From contig JBOGEN010000114.1 of assembly GCA_050743265.1 (NCBI GenBank), forward strand, positions 16,778 to 80,777: a DNA stretch of 64,000 nt, read 5' to 3'. This document shows positions 16,405 to 25,097 of the stretch, piece after piece; position 1 is the first letter of the stretch; each line of letters begins with the position of its first letter. A model generated the notes under the pieces. That model was given only the letters and a program-made list of their open reading frames with translations. It ran no database searches and was not told the origin of the DNA. The position numbers and the translations under genes were made by a program. Origin of the DNA: JBOGEN01 sp050743265 (GTDB taxonomy: Bacteria; Actinomycetota; Actinomycetes; JBOGEN01).

Positions 16405-17147
16405 CGACCATGTCCCTGCACCTGTACGGCGTGGTCCGCCACGGGCACCCGGTGCCGCCGGACCTGGTCGGCGTCCGGTCCGGCGGCGTCCGCCTCGTGG
16501 AGTCCGACGCCGTCGCCGCGGTGACCACCGACGTCCCGGACGACATCGAGGTGACCGAGGACGACGCCGAGCGTCACCTCGAGGTCCTCACCGCGCTGGT
16601 CGCCGACGGGCCCGTGCTTCCGCTACGCCTCGGGACCGTCGCCCCGGACGAGGACGCCGTGCGCGCCGAGGTCCTGGACGCCCTCGACGACCTGCCCGAG
16701 CAGCTGGACGCGCTCGACGGGCTCATCGAGGTGCACGTGGACGTGGGCGACGACGAGGACACCCGGCTGCGCGCCGTCCTCGAGGAGGACCCGGCGCTGC
16801 GGGCACGCGCCGGCACGTCCGCCGCATCGGACCTGGAGGAACGGGTCGGCCTCGGCGAGGCCGTCGCCGCACGCCTCGCCGAGCACCGGGCGGTCGACGG
16901 GGACGCGGTCGCCGAGTGGCTCGCCCCGATCGCCGTGGCCAGCACGCTCCGCGGCGAGGACGACGGGTGGGTGCTGCGCGCCGCGTACCTGATCAGGGAG
17001 GTGGACCTCCGGCGGTTCGACGAGGCCCTCGAGCGGCTGCATGCCGAGTACGGCGGCGCGCTCAGCTTCAGCCGTGTCGGCCCGCTGCCGGTGTTCAGCT
17101 TCGCCGTCGACTCGGGGAGAGGCGGGAGTAGCCGCTGGGGATGGTGA
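16401..17147 (+). CDS. gvpF: GvpF/GvpL-family protein
   Basis: 248 residues starting directly with the GvpF/L fold ([12 protein letters not shown]). It shows the core [20 protein letters not shown] and ends with the typical [18 protein letters not shown] segment. GTG at 16401 overlaps the GvpA stop as GTGA; an in-frame ATG at 16410 is the alternative. This is the second GvpF/L in the cluster and lacks the extension of the first. Being coupled to GvpA translation fits a chaperone or inner-wall role. Confidence 0.88.
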   Translation: MTTMSLHLYGVVRHGHPVPPDLVGVRSGGVRLVESDAVAAVTTDVPDDIEVTEDDAERHLEVLTALVADGPVLPLRLGTVAPDEDAVRAEVLDALDDLPEQLDALDGLIEVHVDVGDDEDTRLRAVLEEDPALRARAGTSAASDLEERVGLGEAVAARLAEHRAVDGDAVAEWLAPIAVASTLRGEDDGWVLRAAYLIREVDLRRFDEALERLHAEYGGALSFSRVGPLPVFSFAVDSGRGGSSRWGW

Positions 17148-17182
17148 CCCGCCCGGACCGAACAGACGAGAGGAACGTGAGT

Positions 17183-17929
17183 ATGAACGAGAACACCCTG
17201 AAGATCGGGGCCGCGCTCGCGGGGGGCTACCTCCTCGGGCGCACGAAGAAGGCCAAGGCCATCCTCGGGTTGGTCCTGTGGGCGACCGGCAACCGCTACC
17301 GTCCCGCTGATCTGCTGCGCGACGGCGCCGTCCGGCTCGCGCAGACGCCCGAGGTCTCGAAGGTCACCAGCGAGATGTCGGGGCCGCTGCTCGCGGCGGG
17401 GCGTCGTGCGGCGCTCTCCGTCGTCGAGGCGCAGGCGGGCCAGCTCTCCCAGAACCTGCAGGACCGGACGACCCGCTTGACCGGGATCGTCTCGGGCGAG
17501 ACGCGGGACGAGGAGCCCGACGACCGCGACGAGGAGCCTGCCGACGAGCAGGGGGCCGAGGAGCCTGCCGACGAGCGGGGCGCCGAGGAGGACGCCGAGG
17601 AGCGCCCCCGCCGTCGCACGTCTCGCACGGCCGCAGCGAGCTCCCGGACGACGCGCGCCGCATCGGGCCGTACGGCCGCACAGCGGAAGCGGGCCGCCTC
17701 GGCAAGCCAGCGCGACACCGGCCCGCGGAAGGGCAGCGCCTCTTCGCAGAAGCGCACGACCTCACAGAAGAGGACGACCTCACGGAAGTCGACCCCTCAG
17801 CGTCGGACGGGCGCACAGAAGCGGGCCCCCGCCCAGAAGCGCGCCCCTGCCCAGAAGCGGACCGCGGCGAGCGGGCAGCGCCGCTCGTCCTCCGGTACGC
17901 GCACGGCATCGACCCGGCGGACCCGGTAA
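17183..17929 (+). CDS. Gas-vesicle cluster protein with basic low-complexity tail
   Basis: 248 residues. A short conserved N-domain opens with NTLKIGAALAGGYLLGRTKK and a hydrophobic helix (AILGLVLWATG), followed by an amphipathic stretch to about residue 105. The second half is low complexity: an acidic block, then Arg/Lys/Ser/Thr repeats (SQKRTTSQKRTTSRK and KRAPAQKRAPAQKR). Similar genes accompany Streptomyces gas-vesicle clusters (GvpY position), which is my basis for placing it here; no function is known. The ATG at 17183 is preferred over 17141 because the conserved part begins there. Confidence 0.7.
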   Translation: MNENTLKIGAALAGGYLLGRTKKAKAILGLVLWATGNRYRPADLLRDGAVRLAQTPEVSKVTSEMSGPLLAAGRRAALSVVEAQAGQLSQNLQDRTTRLTGIVSGETRDEEPDDRDEEPADEQGAEEPADERGAEEDAEERPRRRTSRTAAASSRTTRAASGRTAAQRKRAASASQRDTGPRKGSASSQKRTTSQKRTTSRKSTPQRRTGAQKRAPAQKRAPAQKRTAASGQRRSSSGTRTASTRRTR

Positions 17930-17938
17930 GGAGCATTG

Positions 17939-18964
17939 ATGAGCCAGACAGCAAGCACCGCGAGCAAGGCCGCCGGAGGCGCCGGATCGAGCGCCGTGGC
18001 GGGCGTCCTCGGCACAGCGGCACGCAAGTTCGCCGCCGCCCAGGGCCAGAACCTGCTCGACCGCGTCGGCGACGGTGTCACCAACCTGACCGACCGCCTC
18101 GATGACGTCGCCGAGAACGGGGGCCAGCTCGGCACGCTCTCCGACGGGCTCAAGCGCACCGCCGAGGGCGAGAACCCGGCGAAGGCCGCATTGGGCGCCG
18201 TCGGCAGCTCCGTCAAGGACAAGGTCAAGTCCGCCTTCGGCGGCGGAGGCGGGAAGGGCGGCACCCCCAAGGCGACCGTGATCATCGAGGAGGTCGACAT
18301 CGGGGTGCCCCTGTCCACGGTCTACGACCAGTGGACGCAGTTCGAGGAGTTCTCGAGCTTCATGAAGGGCGTCGTCTCCGTCGAGCAGAAGGACGACGTC
18401 GAGACGCACTGGCGGGGCAAGGTCGCCAAGTCGTCGCGCACGTGGACGGCAACGATCCAGGAGCAGATCCCGGACCGTCGCATCGTGTGGACGTCCGAGG
18501 GGGCCAAGGGCTCGGTCAACGGCGTGGTGACGTTCCACCCGCTGGCGGACGACCTGACCAAGGTGCTCGTCGTCCTCGAGTACTACCCCAGTGGCTTCTT
18601 CGAGAAGACCGCGAACATCTGGCGGGCGCCGGGTCGTCGCGCGCGGCTCGACATCAAGCACTTCCGTCGGTACCTCATGACCGAGGGCGAGGCCACGGGC
18701 TCGTGGCGTGGTGAGATCCGCGACGGCGAGGTGGTCAGCCAGCCGGGTGACGAGGAGGACGCCGAGTCCGAGGACGAGCGCGACGCGTACGAGGACGAGG
18801 ACCGCGACGAAGAGCGCGACGAGGAGTACGACGAGGAGCGCGACGCGGCCGAGGACGAAGAGGCGGAAGAGGAAGAGGAAGAGGAAGAGGAGCCTGCCGA
18901 GGAGGAGCCCCGCGGCCAGCGGACACGCTCGGCGCAGCGTCGCCGGGCGCCAGCCCGGCGTTAG
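17939..18964 (+). CDS. SRPBCC-domain protein of the gas-vesicle cluster
   Basis: 341 residues: an Ala/Gly-rich helical lead, a Gly-rich hinge (FGGGGGKGG) near residue 100, a START/SRPBCC (polyketide-cyclase-like) domain at about 108-245 (VDIGVPLSTVYDQWTQFEEF, IWRAPGRRARLDIKHFRRYL), and an acidic tail with a long Glu run before a final Arg-rich cap. Streptomyces clusters have a comparable gene (GvpZ position). SRPBCC domains bind hydrophobic ligands, so a role at the vesicle surface is possible but unproven. ATG at 17939 follows AAGGAG; TTG three bases upstream is the alternative. Confidence 0.78.
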   Translation: MSQTASTASKAAGGAGSSAVAGVLGTAARKFAAAQGQNLLDRVGDGVTNLTDRLDDVAENGGQLGTLSDGLKRTAEGENPAKAALGAVGSSVKDKVKSAFGGGGGKGGTPKATVIIEEVDIGVPLSTVYDQWTQFEEFSSFMKGVVSVEQKDDVETHWRGKVAKSSRTWTATIQEQIPDRRIVWTSEGAKGSVNGVVTFHPLADDLTKVLVVLEYYPSGFFEKTANIWRAPGRRARLDIKHFRRYLMTEGEATGSWRGEIRDGEVVSQPGDEEDAESEDERDAYEDEDRDEERDEEYDEERDAAEDEEAEEEEEEEEEPAEEEPRGQRTRSAQRRRAPARR

Positions 18965-19010
18965 GCCGCCCCAGGCCCCACGCCGGTGGCCCGTCTCTCG
19001 GGTGCGCCCG

Positions 19011-19046
19011 GCAGCCCGCCTCGGGTGTCTGCCCGAGGCGGGCTGC
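19011..19046. terminator. Strong bidirectional hairpin terminator
   Basis: A perfect 15-base-pair inverted repeat (GCAGCCCGCCTCGGG at 19011-19025, loop TGTCTG, complement at 19032-19046) lies between the end of the gas-vesicle cluster and the convergent DUF6328 gene, whose stop is five bases beyond. It can end transcription from both sides. Confidence 0.85.
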
Positions 19047-19050
19047 AGGT

Positions 19051-19539
19051 CTAGTCGGGACCAGGCTCGTGGTGACGTACGACGAGCAACGGCACGCCGT
19101 ACCAGAAGATCACGAACCAGAGCGTGGTCGCAGCCGTGAGCAGGTACGCGACGGCGCCGCCGATCACGACGTCGAGGATCAGCAGCACCGCACCGTTGAC
19201 CGCCACCACGAGGAGGGCGAGCCCTCCGCGGGCGAGCCGGTCCGTGCCGATGACGAGCTGGGGCTTGAGGCCACGCCGGAACAGCATGCGGTGCAACGGC
19301 ACCGGGCCGATGAGCAGGGCGGCAGCGGCCACGGTGACCAGGAGCGTGCCGATGTAGATCGACTGCTGGAAGTCCGTGATCGACTCGAACCGGTCGGTGA
19401 ACGCGAGCGTCAGCAGGAACGCGAAGAGGAACTGCACGCCGGTCTGCGCGACGCGCAGCTCCTGCAGGAGGTCGCCGTACCGGCGGTCTGCACGCTGTAT
19501 GTCTGTCTCCGGCCGGGCAGGTCCTTGATCGACGCTCAC
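19051..19539 (-). CDS. DUF6328-type four-helix membrane protein
   Basis: 162 residues: a soluble lead, then four membrane helices (VQFLFAFLLTLAFTDRF; YIGTLLVTVAAAALLIG; the other two near the end). The LLQELRVAQTGVQFLFAFLL opening is the signature of the actinobacterial DUF6328 family, sometimes labelled as an antiporter without direct proof. The start is GTG at 19539 with GGGAGGA five bases upstream. The 118-base gap to the next gene shows only GC-rich inverted repeats. Confidence 0.78.
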   Translation of the reverse strand: MSVDQGPARPETDIQRADRRYGDLLQELRVAQTGVQFLFAFLLTLAFTDRFESITDFQQSIYIGTLLVTVAAAALLIGPVPLHRMLFRRGLKPQLVIGTDRLARGGLALLVVAVNGAVLLILDVVIGGAVAYLLTAATTLWFVIFWYGVPLLVVRHHEPGPD

Positions 19540-19657
19540 CGGGTCCTCCCTCGACGTCTCATCTGGCCTCACTCTGCCCGGTGAGCGGCCACCGCACCAA
19601 TCGCCGGGCCGCGGTCGCCGCCGGCGAGGCTCAGCCCGGCTGACACGCGGCCGGTGG

Positions 19658-20650
19658 TCACACGGACAGGCCGACGCCGACGACGAAGCCGCCGTACAGG
19701 ACCGCCCAGCCGGCCATCGCGGGCGCGGAGAACCGCTGCCTCCGACGTACCGCCCACAGCGCGATGGCGCCGCCGGCGAGCGCGCACCCACCGGCCGCGA
19801 AGCCGTACCCGTCCAGGCTCCACGGGGTGAACGCCAGGCCCACCGCCACCGGGATCATCGACTGGAACACCATCGCGCCGGTGATGTTGCCGAACGCGAG
19901 AGAGTCCTTGCCCTGACGCACCCAGAGGAGGCTGTTGACCTTCTCGGGCAGCTCCGTGGCCAGCGGGGCGAGCACCAGCGCGAGCAGCAGGGCCGGCACC
20001 CCCAGCGTCGCCGCGATGTGCTCGACCTCGGTGACGAAGAGGTGCGCACCACCCACGATCGCGGCGATGCTCAGCACCGCCTGGCCCGCGACCTGCCAGC
20101 CGCGTGGCGGGTCGTTCTTGCTGGGGTCAAGGTAGAGGGGGCTGAGCCCGGCCTCGTCCTGGGTCTCGCCGCCGGCGCGCAGGCTGCGCCACACGTACAG
20201 GCCGTACGCGACGACGAGCAGGATCGCGCCGCCGACCTTCACGGCGGGGACGTCGACCAGTCCCAGCCCCAGCCCCAGACTCAGGACGACGAGGAAGACG
20301 GCGAGGTCCCGGCTCGTCGTGCGGCGGTGCACCTCGATCCTCTCGTCCTGGTCACGACGGCCGGCGAACCCGCGCGCCGAGACCCCGACGAGCAGCATGG
20401 CGAGCGTGGCGAGCAGAAAGGGCGCTCCCAGGATGGAGCCGATCGCCACCTCCCCCGAACCGTCGCCGCTGATGATCGCGATCATGGGGATCACAGACTC
20501 GGGCAGAGCGGTGGCCACGGCGGCGAGGATGCTGCCCACGGCCCCCGTGCCGAGCTGCAGGCGGTGCCCGGCCCACTCGACCGCGTTCGTGAACACCACC
20601 GCGCCCCCGAGAAGCAGGGCGAAGCTGAGGGCGAGGAGGGCGTACGACAC
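19658..20650 (-). CDS. Calcium/cation antiporter (CaCA superfamily)
   Basis: About 330 residues with ten or so membrane segments and the two alpha repeats of the Ca2+:cation antiporter superfamily: AAVATALPESVIPMIA in the first half and APLATELPEKVNSLLW in the second, each holding the ion-binding Glu. A hydrophilic loop lies between. It would exchange Ca2+ or Na+ against protons at the membrane. GTG at 20650 is chosen because the hydrophobic protein begins there; GTG or ATG codons upstream would add a polar lead. It reads divergently from the GAF/ANTAR gene. Confidence 0.85.
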   Translation of the reverse strand: MSYALLALSFALLLGGAVVFTNAVEWAGHRLQLGTGAVGSILAAVATALPESVIPMIAIISGDGSGEVAIGSILGAPFLLATLAMLLVGVSARGFAGRRDQDERIEVHRRTTSRDLAVFLVVLSLGLGLGLVDVPAVKVGGAILLVVAYGLYVWRSLRAGGETQDEAGLSPLYLDPSKNDPPRGWQVAGQAVLSIAAIVGGAHLFVTEVEHIAATLGVPALLLALVLAPLATELPEKVNSLLWVRQGKDSLAFGNITGAMVFQSMIPVAVGLAFTPWSLDGYGFAAGGCALAGGAIALWAVRRRQRFSAPAMAGWAVLYGGFVVGVGLSV

Positions 20651-20730
20651 GGGTCCCGCATGCCCGTGAGGGCCGCGCTCAACCACCCCGACGAGCGCGA
20701 CCACACCGCAGGCATGCGTGGTGCTCGCTG

Positions 20731-20742
20731 CGGGTATACCCG
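20731..20742. promoter_or_regulatory. Perfect 12-bp palindrome in a divergent promoter region
   Basis: CGGGTATACCCG reads the same on both strands and lies between the divergent antiporter and GAF/ANTAR genes. It may be an operator, or its GGGTAT half may be a stress-sigma -10 box. No matching -35 box was found at the usual distance. Confidence 0.4.
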
Positions 20743-20812
20743 GCTCGGCTCGGGGCTACATCAGCGGAGTTCGGCGACGTCACGAGCTCCCGTCACCGCA
20801 CAGGAAGGTGCG

Positions 20813-21607
20813 ATGCAGCCCTACCCGCGCCCTCCAGGCAGCGCTGAGCCCACGGTCCACACGGCCCTGATCGAGGTCCTCCAGGACATCGCCAGACAGC
20901 TGTACGTGTCCGAGGACCTGGAGGCCAGCCTTCTCCGGCTGACTCAGCTGGCCACCCAGATGCTCGGCGGCTGCGACGTGGCCAGCGTGTCCCTGCTCGA
21001 CGGGGACCACCTCGTGACGGTCGCCGCGACCGAGCCGGTCGCCCACCAGCTCGACCAGATGCAGTACGACGAGGGCGAGGGCCCCTGCGTCTACACCGCC
21101 GTCGGCGAGCACTGGGTCTACACGCCCTCCCTGGCCGACGACGAGCGGTGGCCCCGGTTCTCGCGTCGGGTCGCCAAGGAGTTCGGCATGGGGAGCCTGC
21201 TCGCCTGCCAGCTCGCGCGCATCGACGACCCCGAGCACAAGGCGGGCGCGATCAACCTGTACTCCCGACGCCCGGACGCGTTCAGCGACTCGGACGGGAT
21301 GATCGGCCTGCTCATCGGGGCGCACGCCGGCGTCCTCGTCGACGCGGCACGCCAGCACGCCGGCCTCCGGCGGGCCCTGGAGTCCCGGGACGTGATCGGG
21401 CAGGCCAAGGGCATCCTCATGGCCCAGCGCGGGATCTCCGAGCAGGAGGCGTTCGACCAGCTCGTCGAGGTGTCCCAGCAGTTCAACATCAAGCTGCGCG
21501 ACCTGGCCAGGATGGTCAGCGACTCCACCACCCGCGGTGAGGACCTGCCGAGCATGCCTGCCTCGGGCACGCTACGGGCCGCCAGGCCGCCTGACACCGT
21601 CAGCTGA
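20813..21607 (+). CDS. GAF and ANTAR domain transcription antitermination regulator
   Basis: 264 residues: a GAF sensor domain at about 20-165 (EASLLRLTQLATQMLGGCDV, MGSLLACQLARI) and a C-terminal ANTAR RNA-binding domain at about 185-240 (ESRDVIGQAKGILMAQRGIS, QEAFDQLVEVSQ). ANTAR proteins bind paired hairpins in nascent RNA and prevent termination. Such GAF/ANTAR proteins are numerous in actinobacteria and often answer redox or light signals. It is monocistronic and faces the UGSC companion gene tail to tail with a 39-base gap. No clear ANTAR target hairpin pair was identified nearby. Confidence 0.9.
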   Translation: MQPYPRPPGSAEPTVHTALIEVLQDIARQLYVSEDLEASLLRLTQLATQMLGGCDVASVSLLDGDHLVTVAATEPVAHQLDQMQYDEGEGPCVYTAVGEHWVYTPSLADDERWPRFSRRVAKEFGMGSLLACQLARIDDPEHKAGAINLYSRRPDAFSDSDGMIGLLIGAHAGVLVDAARQHAGLRRALESRDVIGQAKGILMAQRGISEQEAFDQLVEVSQQFNIKLRDLARMVSDSTTRGEDLPSMPASGTLRAARPPDTVS

Positions 21608-21646
21608 GCGCCGCCGCCGCGGGCTGGACAGAACGTACGGCCGTCG

Positions 21647-22792
21647 TCACGAGCGCTCCTCGACCCGGGTCATGGCCGGACTCCCACCGCGCGGGCCAAA
21701 CGTCTCGACAACCGACGAAACACCCGAGTTGCCCGCCCCCGCGACGGCGACGAGCACCGCGTCGGGGGAGCCCACGACACGGACGGCGTCCGGCCCGGCG
21801 CCGGTCCCGTCGTCGCGGACGGCGTCCGGGTGGTCGTGCGGCACCCGCCACCGCGTACGCCCGGACACCGAGCCCTTGCCCACGCGGTCGAGGGCCGCCC
21901 GTGTCCGGACGGCGTGCTCGTACACGAACTCGGAGACGCCGCGCTTGGTCCAGCCCTGGTCGGCCAGCATGTGCGCGTGTTCCGGGCCGAGCAGGAGGCA
22001 GGCGCTGAGCCTCTCGTGCAGCAGCGCACCGGTCCTCGACACCGTGTCCGCGAGGTCGTGCAACAGCTGCTCCCCGACGACGGTGTGCCGCGCCTCGACG
22101 TGCGCCGTGGACCGCATCGTCATCGCGGTCACCGTGCTCTCCTGCCGGCCATGGCCGTGGTCGGCGTGCAGCGGCGGCCAGGGGCTCTCGTCCTCGTTCT
22201 CGGCGATGCAGCACGTGTACTTCGCCGGGGTGCCCTGGGTGGCCTGGTCCAGCTCCCCCGGACGCAGGCCGAACACGGTGACCACGGCGAGCCGGATGGC
22301 GCGGCCGATCGTGGCGTTCGCCCGGAAGCCGGCGCCGAGCACGTTGTTCCGGCTGTTCAGCCCGATCCGGTCTCGGACCGGGCCGTTGACGAGCAGGAGG
22401 GTGCCGCAGCCCGTGGTGCTCTGCCAGATGCCTCGTCCGGCGTACCCCTCGGCGGCCACCGAGTCCCAGGCAGCGAGCACGACGGGGAAGTACTCCGGCA
22501 GGCAGCCCGCCATCGCGGCGTTGATGGCGGCGAGCCGGACGGTGCAACGCCGGTTGAGCTGGGGCATGTCGAGTACGACGTCGTCCGGGTCGCGGTCGAC
22601 CGTGTCGAGGAACCGGGCCAGCAGGTCGGGCGTGCACGGGGCCACCGGTAGGCCGTCCGTCCAGCCCTGTGCGTAGCAGTGCTCGATGGCTTCGAGCGCT
22701 GCGCCTCCGTCGGGCGTCTCCCCGCCCGTGGCCGGGACGGTCTCTGACGGGCTGCTCGTCTCTGCTCTGCTTGTCTCTGCTCTGCTCGTCAC
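21647..22792 (-). CDS. Companion protein of the UGSC selenoprotein, unknown function
   Basis: 381 residues, soluble. The start GTG at 22792 overlaps the UGSC gene stop as GTGA, so the two are coupled. Recognisable blocks are HCYAQGWTDGLPVAPCTP near residue 40, QSTTGCGTLLLVNGPV and ANATIGRAIRLAV in the middle, then TPAKYTCCIAENEDESPW. Cysteines are frequent, including a CC pair. I recognise this as the kind of protein that accompanies UGSC-family genes but know no assigned reaction; a thiol- or selenol-dependent partnership is an inference. The N-terminal RAETSRAETS arises from a short DNA repeat. Confidence 0.6.
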   Translation of the reverse strand: MTSRAETSRAETSSPSETVPATGGETPDGGAALEAIEHCYAQGWTDGLPVAPCTPDLLARFLDTVDRDPDDVVLDMPQLNRRCTVRLAAINAAMAGCLPEYFPVVLAAWDSVAAEGYAGRGIWQSTTGCGTLLLVNGPVRDRIGLNSRNNVLGAGFRANATIGRAIRLAVVTVFGLRPGELDQATQGTPAKYTCCIAENEDESPWPPLHADHGHGRQESTVTAMTMRSTAHVEARHTVVGEQLLHDLADTVSRTGALLHERLSACLLLGPEHAHMLADQGWTKRGVSEFVYEHAVRTRAALDRVGKGSVSGRTRWRVPHDHPDAVRDDGTGAGPDAVRVVGSPDAVLVAVAGAGNSGVSSVVETFGPRGGSPAMTRVEERS

Positions 22793-23325
22793 TGCTCCAC
22801 CCCCAGGATGCGCAGCACCTCAGGAGTCACGTCGGCGACCCTGTCCTGCACCTGCGCCACGGTGAGGCTGGCCACCGGGTGCGGGAGAGTCACGTACTCG
22901 AACCCCGGGAACCCGTACGCCTTCGCCATCGCCCCGGCAGTCACCCGGAAGGCGTCCGTGCAGATCGCCACCGCCGGAACGCCCGCGCGCTCCAGCAGGA
23001 TCCCGTCGGCCAGACTGGCCGCGCTGCACGAGCCTCAATCGCCCATCGCGGCGACGGCGAAGTCGCACGTCTCCGCGATGCGCTGCACCTCCGGCCGTTC
23101 CACCGGGGTGCCGAAGTACCCCTTCTCGTACAGGAGAACCTCGCCCACGCCGTGCTGGCGGCGCAGGTGCTCGCCCAGCTCGGCCAGCACGCGGCCGGCG
23201 TTGGGCTTGCCGTTGTCCAGCAGCCCCATCGTGGTGCCGCGCAGGCTGCGTAGCCGCGGCGCCAGCGTGGTGTCCGCGGTCGTGTCGCCGCCGCCGGTGG
23301 GATCGAGGATGGGCTGGTGCGTCAC
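22789..23325 (-). CDS. UGSC-family selenoprotein, UGA read as selenocysteine
   Basis: 178 residues if the in-frame TGA at 23037-23035 is decoded as selenocysteine (residue 97). The frame is continuous on both sides and gives AAMGD-U-GSCSAASLADG, the motif that names the UGSC (seleno)protein family, in which other members carry Cys at this site. The upstream part alone would be 96 residues and the downstream part has no good start. The start is GTG at 23325 behind AAGGAG. The true stop at 22789 is locked to the next gene by GTGA. A short hairpin follows the UGA at SECIS distance. Function is unknown; a redox role of the U-x2-C pair is inferred. Confidence 0.8.
23007..23021 (-). promoter_or_regulatory. 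SECIS-like hairpin downstream of the UGA codon
   Basis: On the mRNA, CGGCCA-GUC-UGGCCG forms a perfect six-pair stem whose apical loop begins with G-U and lies 20 bases after the UGA. Bacterial SECIS elements need a small hairpin with a G/U loop about 16-37 bases downstream, so position and loop fit. The same bases also encode protein. Confidence 0.55.
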
Positions 23326-23382
23326 CGGAGTGCTCCTTCGCGTTTCGTATGGGGTGGACGGGCGGGCCGCGTATGGGCGCGG

Positions 23383-25062
23383 CTAGGGCTCTCGGCTCAG
23401 CACGGCTCCGCTGGTCAGCGGCTGCACCGACCGGGCGTACAGGGACAGCCAGCCGGGCTGGGCCGGCCCGGGCGCGGCCTCGACCGCGGCGAGGCGGGCC
23501 CGCACGTCCTGCTCGGGGACGTCGAGGTGGACGGTACGCGTGGTGAGATCGACGGAGATCTTGTCCCCGTCGCGGACGACCGCGATCGGGCCGGCGTCCG
23601 CGGCCTCCGGCTGCACCTCGCCCACGACGATGCCCTTGTTGACGAGGCCGGAGAGCTGGCCGTCGGTGACCACCGCCACCTGCCCGCTGAGCCCGGCCCC
23701 GTCCAGGGCGAACACGAGCTGCGACGCCATCCCCATGCCGGGCGTCCCGCGCGGGCCGAGGCCGCGCAGCACGACCACGTCACCCGGGCGGACCTCGCCG
23801 GCCTTCACCGCGGTCATCGCGGTGTCCAGCGCCTCGTACACGACGGCGGGGCCGGCGAACGTCGTCGGCCTGTCGTCGTCGACGGCGAGCTTGACGATGC
23901 CGGTCTCCGGGGCCAGTGACCCACGGACGAGCACGATGCCCGGCCGGTACGCGAAGGCGTCCTCGACCGGGCGGATGACCTCGTCGTCGCGGACCTCGGC
24001 CGTCCGCAGGGTGTCGCCCAGCCCCGTGCCGCGGACGTCGGTCACCCCGGTGTCGAGGTACGGCTCGAGCCGCTTGAGCAGCGCCTGGGTGCCGCCGGCA
24101 CGCTCGAAGTCCTCGATCGAGTGGCGGCCGTTCGGGCGTACGCCGGCCAGCAGCGGGACGTCGTCGGCGTACCGCTCGAAGAGGCCGTACACGTCGACGC
24201 CCGCCTCGGCCTCGACGGCGACGGCCTGCAGGTGCTTCACCGTGTTGATGGACCCGCTGACGGACAGGACGGCCTTCACGGCGTTGCCGAACGCGGCCGG
24301 GGTGAGCACGTCGCGGGGTCGCCGGTCGGCGAGGACGGCCTCGACGGCGGCACGTCCGGCATCCGCCACCACGTCCCACATCGCGGGGCTGTTCGCCCGG
24401 ACCGGCGTGGAGCCGGGCAGCGTCATCCCGAGTGCCTCGGCGGCACAGTGCATCGAGTTCGCCGTGCCCATGCCGGCGCAGACACCCGGGCTCGCGATCG
24501 CGCAGTCGCACATCGCGGACAGGTCGTCCAGCGTGACGCCGCCGGAGGAGAGGTGGCCGGCCTGGAGGAAGACCTCCTCGATGTCGCACTCCTCGCCGCG
24601 GAACACCCCGGTCTGCTGGTAGCCGCACGCGACCACAACGGTCGGGACGTTCAGCCGTGCCGCGGCCATGAGGTGCCCGGGCGTCGTCTTGTCGCACGAC
24701 GCGAGGCACACCATGCCGTCGAGCTGGGCGCCCTCGACCGCCGCCTCGATGTCGTGGGCCACCAGCTCACGGCTGGACAGCACGTACCCGCCGCGCCGGC
24801 CCGCGCTCATGATGAAGTCGGTGGGCGCGGTCGTCCGGATCTCGAACCCCACGCCTCCGGCGTCCCTGATGGCCTGCTTGACCGGCCCGCAGATCCCGTC
24901 CAGGTGGCTGAAGCAGGGCGCCAGGTCGGACGAGGAGTTCACGACGGCGATCTTGGGCTTCTCCAGGTCCTCGACCGACAGCCCGAGCGAGCGCCACTGC
25001 GCGCGCCGGGTCGCCCAGCGGGGGCTGCCGACCGGGAGGTTGCTTCGCAGGACGGGTGACAT
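23383..25062 (-). CDS. IlvD/Edd-family dehydratase (dihydroxy-acid or sugar-acid type)
   Basis: 559 residues of the Fe-S dehydratase family that includes dihydroxy-acid dehydratase, 6-phosphogluconate dehydratase and aldonate dehydratases. The cluster cysteines are seen at Cys50 (SSDLAPCFSHL), Cys123 (ASCDKTTPG) and Cys195 (SPGVCAGMGTANSM). ATG at 25062 follows GGAGAG. The absence of other branched-chain genes and the position between a binding protein and a selenoprotein argue for a catabolic hydroxy-acid substrate, not valine synthesis. The gene stops 57 bases before the UGSC start. Confidence 0.88.
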   Translation of the reverse strand: MSPVLRSNLPVGSPRWATRRAQWRSLGLSVEDLEKPKIAVVNSSSDLAPCFSHLDGICGPVKQAIRDAGGVGFEIRTTAPTDFIMSAGRRGGYVLSSRELVAHDIEAAVEGAQLDGMVCLASCDKTTPGHLMAAARLNVPTVVVACGYQQTGVFRGEECDIEEVFLQAGHLSSGGVTLDDLSAMCDCAIASPGVCAGMGTANSMHCAAEALGMTLPGSTPVRANSPAMWDVVADAGRAAVEAVLADRRPRDVLTPAAFGNAVKAVLSVSGSINTVKHLQAVAVEAEAGVDVYGLFERYADDVPLLAGVRPNGRHSIEDFERAGGTQALLKRLEPYLDTGVTDVRGTGLGDTLRTAEVRDDEVIRPVEDAFAYRPGIVLVRGSLAPETGIVKLAVDDDRPTTFAGPAVVYEALDTAMTAVKAGEVRPGDVVVLRGLGPRGTPGMGMASQLVFALDGAGLSGQVAVVTDGQLSGLVNKGIVVGEVQPEAADAGPIAVVRDGDKISVDLTTRTVHLDVPEQDVRARLAAVEAAPGPAQPGWLSLYARSVQPLTSGAVLSREP

Positions 25063-25097
25063 GGGACTCTCCGAACCGTGCCGGGTTGGACGCGTCG

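Noticed and set aside
13647..16577. A long minus-strand open frame opposite the gas-vesicle genes
   Set aside because: The plus strand holds clear Gvp families with coupled starts; the antisense product is low-complexity Arg/Ser/Val without motifs.
20731..20742. GGGTAT as a stress-sigma promoter
   Set aside because: No matching -35 box lies at 14-17 bases; it is kept only as a palindrome.
22789..23034. A separate small gene after the UGA
   Set aside because: There is no ribosome site or good start, the conserved motif straddles the UGA, and the stop is coupled to the next gene, so one selenoprotein fits better.
23383..25062. Firm call as ilvD of branched-chain amino acid synthesis
   Set aside because: The context is catabolic and the family includes many sugar-acid dehydratases with the same cysteines.
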